From Alnus glutinosa (taxonomy: Eukaryota > Streptophyta > Magnoliopsida > Fagales > Betulaceae), in the NCBI RefSeq assembly GCF_958979055.1, contig NC_084888.1:8169501-8233500 (forward strand): a stretch of DNA of 64,000 bases. Reading direction: 5' to 3'. The notes under the pieces are model-generated. The model was not told the origin of the DNA, did not search any database, and saw only the letters and a list, made by a program, of their open reading frames with translations. The translations under genes were made by a program, and so were the position numbers. Below, piece after piece: positions 46,089 to 55,335 of this stretch (position 1 is its first letter; the number at the start of each line of letters is the position of its first letter).

Positions 46089-46593
46089 TAAAAATTGAAG
46101 CCCAACCAAGATCTTCTGCCAGCGGCACGATCGGCGAATTCTCCCCTTCCGACGCCTCTCTGAAATGTTTTCCTACCAACCAAAGAAGACTAAAAAGAAA
46201 ACTAAAAGACTACACAAACCTCCATAGTCCAAACGGACTAGAAGGACTAAAAATCACCACTGGAACAAGTCCGGGGGGACTCAAAACTCCAAACAACCCT
46301 AATGGCTGGGAGACTTTAGCCTTCGCTGGAAAAAACCAGAGAGGAACAAAACCTCTCTAGCCCGAAAAGGCTAAGAGAAGAAACAAAAACCGGGAGGAGG
46401 GAGGCTTGGAACCTCCCTCCCCCGGCAAGCAGCAAGAACCGGTAGGGAGAAGTTTCTGGAGAAAGGGGGAGGTCTTTGAGAGAGAGAGAGAACGTCACTT
46501 TTACCTTGGATAAAGACCTTTTTTTTTTAGATGATAAAGACTTTTTTAAAATGACGTAAATAGTTGTTTTTTTTTTTTTTTTTTAGTGAGATG

Positions 46594-46836
46594 AGTCAGC
46601 CTCTTTCTTTCATAACAGAGCCGGGAATAACGGCCGGCATAAAAGTCTCTCGCAAGCAAGGAGACACTGCTGCTGTATGTCACGGTTCAGGAGCTTTCGT
46701 TATTCTAAGAACTAAAGATGTGCCCTGTCTTGCTATTGAGTACAGCAGGAGCCTGGCTCTTCAGGAGCAACCCTGCCTGGTCCAGCTAAAGGAGCAGCTG
46801 CAACTCCTCTTTGATTCAGAATCAGTAAACACCTGA
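46594..46836 (+). pseudogene. Unidentified exon-like fragment (C-terminal, ~80 aa)
   Basis: A long T-rich tract ending TTTTTAG is followed by an open frame MSQPLSFITEPGITAGIKVS ... LRTKDVPCLAIEYSRSLALQ ... QLKEQLQLLFDSESVNT and TGA. The pyrimidine tract plus AG looks like a 3' splice site and the composition looks coding, but I do not recognise the protein. It lies beside other gene fragments and is best read as another captured or relocated piece. Confidence 0.4.
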
Positions 46837-46894
46837 AATGTGCCAACCTTCCAGTAACTTGTCTCGGATCCTTAGCCAGCTTGTTATAACAGTC

Positions 46895-47060
46895 CATGGG
46901 ACCATAGGAACTTCATATGCTTGTTCTAAAGTTAAAATAGCATAATTGGCTGAATGTTTGAAGCCCATGTAAAGCCCCATAAACTGTCTGTGCTTCGAGA
47001 AATGCAAAAACAGGCTTCCCAGATACAGGAACTGATAACTTGTATGACTCATCAATACCA
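46895..47060 (-). pseudogene. Beta-hexosaminidase-like fragment
   Basis: On the minus strand: GIDESYKLSVPVSGKPVFAF, LEAQTVYGALHGLQTFSQLC, YFNF, then after a frame change EVPMVPWTVI. This resembles the segment just before the catalytic GH20 domain of plant beta-hexosaminidases, in which DESY..., EA.TVYGALRGL.TFSQL and ...PW.I precede the (alpha/beta)8 barrel. Only ~60 residues remain and the frame is broken. It adjoins an RKP-like fragment on the same strand with no intergenic space. Confidence 0.7.
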
Positions 47061-47064
47061 TATA

Positions 47065-47245
47065 TGTTGTAACTGGAACTTTTCTTGCATTTCTCGAATG
47101 GAAACTGAAAATTCAGTTCTTGCCAAATATTCCTTACTGTACCAGGACCGATATAGATTGAAGGAGAAGATCCCTAAGATCTGCACTTGATATCCTTGGG
47201 TCATTGAAGCGGGTAACAACAAAGGTGACAAATGAAGCAAGTCCG
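47065..47245 (-). pseudogene. RKP/KPC1-like E3 ligase fragment (second part)
   Basis: On the minus strand: ASFVTFVVTRFNDPRISSAD, LRDLLLQSISVLVQ, a stop, then EFSVSIREMQEKFQL. These are segments of the large plant RKP (related to KPC1) RING E3 ligase, normally separated by about 100 residues but here nearly adjacent, so an internal part is missing. The first ~35 bases (GGGTCATTGAAG..GGTAACAACAAAGGT) are repeated at the start of the neighbouring fragment. Confidence 0.75.
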
Positions 47246-47261
47246 TGTTTGACAACAAAGG

Positions 47262-47777
47262 TTACTCTGGGTCATTGAAGTGGGTAACAACAAAGGTTAA
47301 TCTGGTTTCTTCGTCATCCATACAGCCTTCATCCCACCAGATCACTTCTGCTTCCTCATTATTTGCAGGATTTGATTTCAATAGATGACTGAATGATCCT
47401 CCAAGCCTCGATATGTCAGTTCGATGTGGATCATTTCTTAGAAATAAGTACAAGGGAAAACTTTGTTGACCACCTCTATGAAGAAAACCGACACTGGGAT
47501 CAATGGTTTCGCAGCTCTTCAACCAGCCACAGATATCCCTAATGCCAAATCCTTCAGACAAAAAATGGAGTATAACTGTGTACAAAGAAACAAGAACCAA
47601 GTTGCTTGAAACTCCAGGAGGTAGTACATTACGATCTGCTCCTCCATTTTTTAATAAAATATTCTGTAAGAATGTCCTAAACACTGAACCTGCAGGCAAC
47701 TGAGGAGGAGTTAGAGGTGGTATGAATTGAATGACCAAGCTACAGAGGTCCCTATTCTTCTCCTCTATTGTCGGCAC
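47262..47777 (-). pseudogene. RKP/KPC1-like E3 ligase fragment (first part)
   Basis: The 171-codon frame reads IEEKNRDLCSLVIQFIPPLT, SVFRTFLQNILLKNGGADRN, PPGVSSNLVLVSLYTVILHF, SEGFGIRDICGWLKSC, DPHRTDISRLGGSFSHLLKS and WWDEGCMDDEETR. It then jumps to LTFVVTHFNDPE, skipping several hundred residues present in the intact protein. A potential acceptor (TTAAG) lies just upstream. The intact protein is over 1200 residues with SPRY and RING domains; neither is here. The piece is long and little damaged, so the copy may be recent, but it cannot make an E3 ligase. Confidence 0.82.
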
Positions 47778-47779
47778 CT

Positions 47780-48545
47780 TAACAGATCAAGGTATTAATA
47801 TATTATGTCGTAACAAGCAGTGACGCGTTAAAGAAAAAAAAAAAGAAAAAGGGACAACATACTGGGCAGGCTTCAAACGCATCGTTTGGACCTTTGGTCA
47901 ACTAACAACAAAGTTTATTTAAACGACTCGTTTTGGAGAATATTAAAAGACACTGTGTCATTTTCTTCTACCTTCATCCAACCCCCTGCCTGCAATTTCA
48001 CAAATCCGTGGTTTGAAACTTTAATATGGACAACAATAGTGCTGCAATTTGCAGGGTAATTTTACCAAAGAACAAAGACAGTACTTCTAAGCCTCCTTTC
48101 GAAACAATCCCACGTAACACAAAACATTCTGTCTAATTATAGCCAAAGTAATAATGTTGATGGATGAACATTGACATGATCAAAAGAACAAAAGAGTAAA
48201 ACAAATGCCATACAAAATTCTAGTCTTGATCTGGATCTTGAACAAATGCCAGTGACGGTGAGGGGCAGGCTGCCCGTGAGTAAATGTGGCCCACAGGTGA
48301 TATTGGGTTCTTCACTCCTCCGTGTAGAAAAGCTCGAGTGGAAGCCAGTATAATAGGTCCTCGAGAACTTGCCTCAAAGTCTCTCTTTTCGTTTCTCAGT
48401 TTTGTTCATAGAGGCTATTATTGCTATAAATTAACTTCAAATGTACGGATTGATGGAGATTGAGGCTCTTTGAGAACTGTGGTACCTCGTCGTTTGATTC
48501 GTCCCTCGATCAGTTTAATTTCCATTTCGCTTTCTTTCTGTTTCT
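47780..48545. other. No recognised gene; possibly more captured sequence
   Basis: Mixed composition with short frames. An antisense frame at 48424-48837 overlaps the PP2C-like exon and is a shadow. 48240-48420 is GC-richer than the surroundings, and I cannot identify it. Confidence 0.4.
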
Positions 48546-48549
48546 TTAG

Positions 48550-48672
48550 GTTGCTATGAAGTGTCAGGATTTGTCGCATGAGATAGTGAAGGAAGAGGTG
48601 GAAGGTGCAGTAGAGGCTGTGGAATGGAAGGCCAGGATGGAGAGGAGCTTTGAGCGGATGGACAGAAGGTGA
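48550..48672 (+). pseudogene. Protein phosphatase 2C (clade A-like) exon fragment
   Basis: After an acceptor-like TTTCTTTAG the frame reads VAMKCQDLSHEIVKEEVEGA, VEAVEWKARMERSFERMDRR, then TGA or a GTGAAC donor. In plant group-A PP2Cs (ABI/HAB/AHG/HAI types) the segment after DGHGCSHVA has RLHE.VKEE...W...ME.SF.RMD.EV, which this matches. The catalytic DGHG metal motif upstream is not visible, so it is an isolated exon fragment. Identification rests on a short but specific stretch. Confidence 0.65.
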
Positions 48673-48849
48673 ACATGGATGATCGAGTTGACTAGGCCGG
48701 GAGGTGAGAATGAGTTCAAGTTGGGTCTTTGAAACTGAGGGTAAAAGAGGGGGAAAAATAATTAAAACAGCACGTGATGCGCGCATGAGGTGTTGACAGT
48801 TCGAGTTAACGGGTCTGACTAATTGAAGGGGGAACAATGAGCAAAAATG

Positions 48850-49440
48850 ATAATTGAATACTTTCTTATGGTCGATGTGGTAGTTTACGGGGCAAAATGT
48901 AATTCTTCCTTATATTTTTTTATTAAATCAATTTATCCCTTAGAAAATTCTCAATATTGGCTTTTGATTTCTCAACGAAACTTTCCAAAACAAAATTAAA
49001 GTCAATAATATATTGTGACAAAAAAAAATAAATTCAATAATAAAGTCACTTTAATTCTCTATATTTGTATCCTTTAAGTAACTGATTTTATGTATTATTC
49101 TCATACTTGTGAAAAACTCTTTTCACCATGTACATAAGTATTTTAACAACTCTTACCAAAATGTCCTGGCCAGAAACTGAGAATAATTCTATCTCAAAAG
49201 TAAACTTTTTATCTTTTTTAAAGAAAGTACTTGGATTCCTTCTTGAGAAATGTCAAATGTGTTCCTCAATAATACATGCGATCACCCAACGCACTGAGAA
49301 TTTTAACCCCAGTAAATGTCTCTCTCCTAATTGGATCAAAATGATCTACACTTGACATCTATTTCCACAATCCTTTTAGGATTTAGAATCAATATCATAA
49401 GAAGTCTTTTGTGAGCTAATTTATTCATATTGACAGTGTT
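48850..49440. other. No gene seen; A/T-rich
   Basis: Contains an unremarkable frame at 49128-49355, no known domain and no repeats shared with the duplicated segment. The segmental duplication copy B starts at about 49441. Confidence 0.5.
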
Positions 49441-49769
49441 TCATAGGAATGATGACTCATATAGTCACATGATTCGTTCAGTGCATTACGCATACACATC
49501 AACCTAAAGTCTTTACTTCACTCGATCAAAATAGATTATCATGATTGATGCGTAACAATCTTCGCAAATGGAATGCCAAATTCCATTACTAATTGCGAAC
49601 AATAGGGTTTTATGCTACAAGGTTTATAGTCTAAGATCTTGTATTATAATCTCATTTTCCTCACACCATAGTCTATATTCAATGTAATTAAATGACCATT
49701 TACATGCACAATATAAAAGGATCATGTGTCATATGCTAAACTAAGTAGATCAGTGTATAATAACTTTAT

Positions 49770-51750
49770 TTATTACAAACTGAAATATCATTCAAAAATA
49801 AAACATCCCCAAAACACGATATATTAATTCAGCATAGGCTGCATGAGCTCCCAATAATTTACCAAATGATACTTTTATTTCGATGCCTCCCATCTACTTC
49901 ATCACCTACTTTGATTTCATCTTTTTGGGATTTAGGGTATAATCCCCAATATGAAACCATCAGATAGCCATCAAGATCAACTTTAGGCAAAGAAACCAAA
50001 TTTTAAGAAATAGAAGAAACATAAAATGTCTAAAACAAATCTAGGTAACAATCAGTATCTAGAAACAAACGAAAGCCCCGATGGTAACAACTGGAACTTT
50101 GATTCCATTGTCTATGAATATGAAATTTTTATTTGGGTTTATGGTTTGAATTGTAAGGAATCCCTGCATCAAATTAAAAACATGAACAATAAAACATGAG
50201 TCAATTTACCAAGTACTAGAAAAAACTTCAATAAGATTTGATTCGAAACATACGCAAACTAAAAACTTACCCTTCTTTTCAAACCATATCCTGCGTTTGT
50301 GGCAATTTTTCTTCGTATGCCCAACCTGATTGCAGAAATAGCATGTGACATTGTTTTGTCTCCTCTCATGAACCTCAATTACTTGATGAAGTTCATTAAC
50401 TTCAGGTGGCTCTATGAAATTGTTTTGTCTCTTCTCATGAACCTCAATTACTTGAGAAGGCCCATTAACTTCAGGTGGCTCAATCTTTTTGACTCCTTGA
50501 CTTACAGGGTGAACTGAATAATGTCTTTGTTGCTCAAGCCTTATCTCTTCTTGAACTTCATACTGGGGAGGCAAGGAGTCCAAAATCAATTGTACGAGAA
50601 ATAACTCATCCACATTCATTCCAAGAGCCCTTAATTTGGTAGCTTTATTTGTCATTTCAAGGATATGCTCATGTATTTCACGTGTACCATCAAATTTCAT
50701 GGCGGTAAGTTCATCCATCAATGTTCCCGTAAGAGACTTGTCAATCGATTGGAAACGTTTTTCCATGGTTTTAAATAATTCTTTAGCAGTGTCACATTCA
50801 GAAAGAGTTGATTTAATATTGTCTACCATGTTCATTCGCATAAACATAACGCTTAATCTGTTTGATCGCTCCCAAAACTTGTATCTAGCCTTTTCTTTTG
50901 GACTGCTTGAATCAGTAATAGTAGGCGGTTTCTCAGTCCGGAGTGCTAAATCAAGATCCCAAAGACCAAGGTAAAACTGAACTTGTTCAGACCATTTTGA
51001 GAAATTTGTTCCATCAAGAATTGGAATTGACACTGTAAACAAATAAATGCTCCCTATATTAATGCTTTGAGTTATCAAACATAAAACAATAAGTTAATAA
51101 ATAGTAAGTAGTACTACCACAATTCACATTTGGATTGAAATTATAATATACAAAAAAAATTAATCATTATGGTGATTCCCTTTCACCTATTAAAATAATT
51201 AACGCATTCGTAATTCGATAGGTATGTTACCTTTGGCTATTCGGTTCTAACTTTCAATTAAAGATACACATTAATTATCGTATCTCAATTTATCAATAAC
51301 TTGAAAGGTGGTGCATCCTTGGGACAATCCAAAATATTACATTTGTGTACTAGTAGCAACTTCCCTTAGATTTTTCTTAAATTCAGGAAACCAAACTATT
51401 TTTTGCTTCTCTATTAAAATAAATTTCACAATTGCTTCCCTTATCATTTTTATATACCATTTAAATATTCTTTCAAATAAATGATAGGTGAAATAGAGAG
51501 AAAAAATAAAGCTATTTAAATATTCTTTCAAATAAATGTTAGAAGAAAGAGAAAATACTTTTATATTAAAATAATGTTAAGGGAAATAGATGTGTTACCC
51601 AAATTTAGGGTAGCACATTTGTTTTCCTTTCTGTTTCTTTGGTTTAGAGTACTCGCAACAGCTTTCCTATAACCTATTTCCTTCCTTAAATGTGAGAAAA
51701 ATCTCAAAAAAACCACAAAAAGTCACATGCAACTTCCCAATTTTTTTTTT
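49770..51750 (-). mobile_element. Truncated copia element (gag plus start of pol), copy 2
   Basis: Homologous to 29610-31730 in the same orientation. Downstream of gag it has a pol-like start: GIKVPVVTIGAF and LDTDCYLDLF...TFYVSSIS.NLVSLPK..LDGY, broken by stops. No LTRs, integrase core or RT are seen. Confidence 0.72.
50206..51078 (-). CDS. Copia gag (UBN2-type) with CCHC zinc knuckle, open frame
   Basis: A 290-codon open frame: ILDGTNFSKWSEQVQFYLGL, ALRTEKPPTITDSSSPKEKA, YKFWERSNRLSVMFMRMN, TAKELFKTMEKRFQSIDKSL, LRALGMNVDELFLVQLILDS and LPPQYE, then two 23-residue repeats (EPPEVN...QVIEVHE.RQNN), then CYFCNQVGHTKKNCHKRR. It lacks ~24 residues after PPQYE that copy 1 at 30351 keeps. The frame is open, but there is no element around it able to move, so any expression would be domesticated or accidental. 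The C-terminal extension after the knuckle probably reads into an intron-like segment. Confidence 0.85.
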   Translation of the reverse strand: MITQSINIGSIYLFTVSIPILDGTNFSKWSEQVQFYLGLWDLDLALRTEKPPTITDSSSPKEKARYKFWERSNRLSVMFMRMNMVDNIKSTLSECDTAKELFKTMEKRFQSIDKSLTGTLMDELTAMKFDGTREIHEHILEMTNKATKLRALGMNVDELFLVQLILDSLPPQYEVQEEIRLEQQRHYSVHPVSQGVKKIEPPEVNGPSQVIEVHEKRQNNFIEPPEVNELHQVIEVHERRQNNVTCYFCNQVGHTKKNCHKRRIWFEKKGKFLVCVCFESNLIEVFSSTW

Positions 51751-51755
51751 TTTTT

Positions 51756-52345
51756 GGGTAAAACTCACATACCCTCTCTCAAACTACAATTCAATTGATA
51801 ATGTCCCCCCAAAACTTTCAATTTAGACAATGTTCTCACTCCCTCCCAAACTACCAAAAATTGTCAACATTCCCCCAATGACGAAAATACCCTTAATAAA
51901 CAAAAATTCAAAAAAAAAAAAAAAAAAAAAAAAAACTCCAACTAAAAAAAAAAATTAAAAGAATAAATACATAAAAACCATGGGCGGCCAAATTTAAAAA
52001 TTAAAAGAATATTTTAAAAAATTTTCATTTTTAAATTATTTTTTTTCAAAGAAATCAAAACTTTTCGTTTTTTCAAAAAAAAAAAAAATTAAAACTTTCT
52101 TTTTTTTAAAAAAAAAAATAATAATTTTTGTTTTTTATTTTTTAATTTTTAATTTTTTTTTTTAATGAATTTATAGGAGTAATTTTGTTTAATTGAAAAT
52201 TTTGTAAAGGTCATTTTAATCTTTTTGCTGTCCTTGTGGAACATTGACAATTTTTTGGTAGTGGAGACATTGTCCTAATTAAAAGTTTGGGAGAACATTG
52301 TCAATTGGGTGGTAGTTTGAGAGGGGTATGTAAGCTTTTTCCTTT
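51756..52345. mobile_element. Long-TIR MITE (copy 3 of 3), most complete
   Basis: The left arm ACATACCCTCTCTCAAACTA ... AATTGATAATGTCCCCCC ... TTGTCAACATTCCCCC pairs with the right arm GAACATTGACAA ... GAACATTGTCAATTGGGTGG then TAGTTTGAGAGGGGTATGT. Each arm is over 100 bp with a few mismatches, around an A/T-rich loop full of homopolymers. No coding sequence. It lies 3' of gene B. Confidence 0.72.
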
Positions 52346-52866
52346 TTCGTTTTTTTTTTAATATAATTTTTTTGAAAAATATAAAAATTTCCCCTAAACT
52401 AATAATTGATTTTAAAATAGCCCGATGAATTTTTAAATGTGCTAAAGTGACTAATCAAACTACTAAGGTGTGCCCAAAAGGTCAATTTTTTCGATAATAA
52501 CCTTATTCTCTTAAAAACTAATTTTTTTTTTTTAAAAAAAAAAAAAAACTATTTTTTAAACAAAAAGAAAAAAAAAAAAAAAAAAAAAAACCAAGGGTGG
52601 AATAATTAAAAAAAAAAAAACTTTTTTTTTCCTGAATAAATACAAAATCAATCAATGTAATTGGTCTAAATTACAAATAGTTCACCGCGGTATAAAAATA
52701 ATTTAGAGGTCATTAGGGTAGGGCAAAATAACAATTTAGTCATTGTAATCAAAATGCTTGACAGATTTCGTTAATGTCCATATCAACACCAATAAAATGA
52801 TGACATGTATCACTTAACTTCTCACATGTTAAAGGACACATGTCACTTTATTAGATTAATTTGTAA
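52346..52866. other. Non-coding sequence 3' of gene B
   Basis: Homologous to 5266-5783 in copy A. It contains the dispersed CCCCTAAACTAATAATTGA repeat and long A or T runs. Any polyadenylation site of gene B should be near here, but none is distinctive. Confidence 0.5.
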
Positions 52867-55174
52867 CTAATTACTAAACACCAGTTTGTAGCTCATTTCT
52901 CTTCGTGGAGTTACACAATTAATACGTACTTTAGGGAGCATATTGACAACTGGGTAATGGATATGTGTACTTTTTGCTAAAATTAAATAATTAATATACG
53001 TAACATTAAATAATTTATATTCACAATAAACTAACAAAAGAACATATATACCTGAATTCATTGCAACAAAGTCTCGCTTTGAAGCCTCAGCGTCATCAGC
53101 TACTTCCTCATGATGTTGGCCTTCCCAACCCAGTTTAACAGCCAAGTCCTCCACTGCCACCTTCATCACATCATCTCGAACGCCAATATCAGCTTCATAC
53201 CTGTCCAAAGAGTAATTTTCTGCAGCCTTTACCATAGCCCGGCTAACATGAGATGGCATCCACAAATTCAGACAAGCCTCTAATCTGGCACCAAAGACAG
53301 AAGAGACTTGACCACTTGCTCCAACCCCCAGTTTGTTTGCTTTTTTTTGGTGGCTACCCCGAGCTTTGTCAAAAACAGTTTTTATTTTGTCTAATGCCAG
53401 AAGACCAGTTTTGCGATAAAGCGCAAAATCTTCACAGTTGTTTTGAAGCAAATCATTATTGCCAAATCCAGGAATGGCCTCCAATAGGGCATCAAGGACA
53501 GAAGAGACGGAAGAGACTTGACCACTTGCTCCAACCCCCAGTTTGTTTGCTTTTTTTTGGTGGCTACCCCCAGTTTTTCCAATATCAGTTTTTATTTTGT
53601 CTAATGTCAGAAGACCAGTTTTGCAATAAAGCGCAAAATCTTCGCAGTTGTTTTGAATCAAATCATAATTGCCAAATCCACTTTCAAGAAGATACGATGC
53701 TCTTCGGATAACTTCTGCTGGTGGGTCAGACTTTGCAGTGGTGCATGTGCCACCCCGCACATGAGCAAAGAAAACTGATTGGGAAACTCCATATTCGTAA
53801 CGATACAGAGATTCATTTCGAAGGAAACAATCCAGGCAAGAACGGACTACACCACTGTTGGGTTTCCTAAATCCACATTCGGGATAGGAAGAGCAGATCA
53901 ACCTTGAATTATAAAAGCTAGAATCAGAAGATATCCCACTGCTTGAATTCAAATTTTTATCAGATGTAACATGGACCACCTTGTTTTCCCCAACAAAGAT
54001 ACCTGCAAATTCAATATGGCTCATGATTAGGCTTGACCCAATAACAAAAGGAGCCATTGAGATTATTGTCAACTGTTTGAAATTTCGTCGAGGTAAAGTT
54101 ATATCCTTAACATAATACAATGTGACCTACATTGTCAACCACTACAGCTTTATGAGGCAGTGAAGGAGGAGCACAGAATACACAATGGGAAATTTGAAAG
54201 ATGATATATATATATCAAATTTTAGTTTTAAACTCCTACATCTACTAGAGAGCAATAGACAGCTCACCGCCATATTAAGCCATGCAAAGCTGATCAATAC
54301 TTCAATAGCATGTCGTCCAATGGTTCAACCCCAAATGCATAGATAGTGTAAATGCAACCACTCAATAATGAAGCACAAGCCATAATAATGTAACATCTTT
54401 TCTGATCTGAGCTAGCATTACACTACAATTTGTTGGGGAGATAAACGGTTAGAGATCGAGTTTTACCAAGAGTATATTAATATACATATTTGGACACCAC
54501 TCTAACCCAAAAGTCTAGGCTAATGGCTTGGGTCCACTTAGATATATATACTAACCATTCTTTTTCTTTATACTTTCTCAATGTGCACGGGATCGGACTC
54601 ACTCACAACACAATTTACATGGCAAACAGAATGAAAAAGTTCGAACTAAAATCATCAATATATAGCAGTAAACGAGTTTGAGGATGGATAATGAAGATAA
54701 AGATGATGACCTCCACGTTCAGATATCCATCCTAGCTGCTCTTAACTTGTTTGAGTTATATAAATCAAGTATTCTAAGAAATCGCACAATTTCTTTCACA
54801 GAAATATATATGTTAAAGGTCATTCTGATGAAGCTCTCCAAATGAATGGCATGTTGCAAGAAATCACAATTCATGTGTACGTTAAGATATTGACACAAAC
54901 AAAACTCTGGGGGAAAAAAAGAAACTCGGAGACCCCCCCCCCCCAAAAAATAAAAATAAAAAGAGATAAAGAAAAGCAAAGACAGACCCAGCATCATGAA
55001 TCAGATAATTAAGGAACAATTTTGCAAACATGTTAATGGTCGGCATTAAGAAAATCATAGAAACACACACACACACAGACCGTGGTGGGAGTAGGTGAAG
55101 GCAGTTCTGTAAGTGTAGATGTGGTCTCCGGGCTTGATCTCTCTTCTCTCCACTCTGTTGATGAGGAGACCCAT
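52867..55174 (-). CDS. LS1-like LRAT/NC-domain protein with duplicated cysteine box (gene B)
   Basis: Two exons on the minus strand. Exon 1 is 55174-55081 (94 bp) and starts [20 protein letters not shown], ending in SHHG. The intron is 55080-54003 (GT...AG). Exon 2 begins at 54002 with [16 protein letters not shown]-family thiol enzymes use a histidine pair and a cysteine: here SHHG (about residue 30), VVH (42) and NNCEDFALY (Cys about 151). A 210-bp in-frame direct repeat then adds a second NNCEDFALY (Cys about 221) with its LDKIKT...GASGQVSSV tail. The family's C-terminal [20 protein letters not shown] follows, then [15 protein letters not shown]. The open frame runs to 52867, but a donor-like CAG/GTATAT near 53052 suggests the true end may differ. 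Plant relatives include LEAD-SENSITIVE 1; the biochemical activity is not established from sequence. It is divergently oriented from gene C, with an inverted-duplicate promoter. Confidence 0.85.
53293..53712 (-). repeat. Internal tandem duplication in gene B exon 2 (210-bp unit)
   Basis: AAGAGACTTGACCACTTGC recurs at 53301 and 53511, giving a period of 210 bp (70 codons), so the frame is kept. Each unit encodes [27 protein letters not shown] and [19 protein letters not shown]. Pseudogene A has the same duplication with a 221-bp period, but gene C has only one cysteine box. The duplication therefore predates the A/B segmental duplication. Confidence 0.9.
54003..55080 (-). other. Intron of gene B
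   Basis: A 1078-bp GT-AG intron with the donor G/GTCTGTGTGTGTG embedded in a (TG)n tract. Middle parts (CTTGCAACATGCCATTCATT, GTGGAGGTCATCATC) match the intron of gene C in inverted orientation. Frames inside (54719-55076) come from the intron. Confidence 0.8.
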
Positions 55175-55335
55175 CTTCCCCTTTTCTCTCTCGATCTCTC
55201 TCTGCAATGCTCTACTCTCGATCTAAATCCACAACATATATGTAAGCTAAAGGAGTAAATTTATTGTTTTTTTTTTTTTTCTCGGGCTTGACTGACTTTT
55301 TGGTTCAATTAATGCTCTGCTTTTCAGGGACGATC
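55175..55335 (-). promoter_or_regulatory. Upstream region of gene B, inverted copy of gene C upstream
   Basis: Read on the minus strand it shares GTCCCTGAA.AGCAGAG, CAAGCCCGAGA, AAATTTACTCCTTTAG and TGTGGATTTAGA with 61720-61850, followed by GAGAGAGA just before the ATG. It is presumably promoter plus 5' UTR; no individual binding site can be asserted. Confidence 0.5.

Larger units (their letters stand above)
42534..46506 (-). mobile_element. Non-autonomous non-LTR (LINE-derived or SINE-like) element, split by a solo LTR
   Basis: A 16-bp target duplication AACGTCACTTTTACCT lies at 42534-42549 and 46491-46506. The left side starts with a T run followed by the complement of TTAATGAAATCATTACACTT, a LINE-like 3' end with poly(A) on the minus strand. 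The right side is a (CT)n-rich 5' leader. Without the LTR about 1 kb remains, with no RT or endonuclease. Long TSD plus poly(A) is the hallmark of target-primed reverse transcription, presumably mediated by an L1-type LINE. Frames here (42414-43087) are not recognised genes. Confidence 0.85.
49441..54522. repeat. Segmental duplication, copy B
   Basis: Co-linear with 3696-7434 (copy A), in the same orientation about 46 kb away. It includes the uninterrupted pre-TRIM sequence near 49620, a copia gag remnant, the MITE and the LS1-like gene. The duplication ends at CTAGGCTAA (54513-54522), where copy A has a CACTA terminus. Copy B is the more complete version. Confidence 0.85.

Noticed and set aside
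48424..48837. 137-codon minus-strand frame as a gene
   Set aside because: It is the antisense shadow of the PP2C-like exon and its flank, with no recognisable domain.
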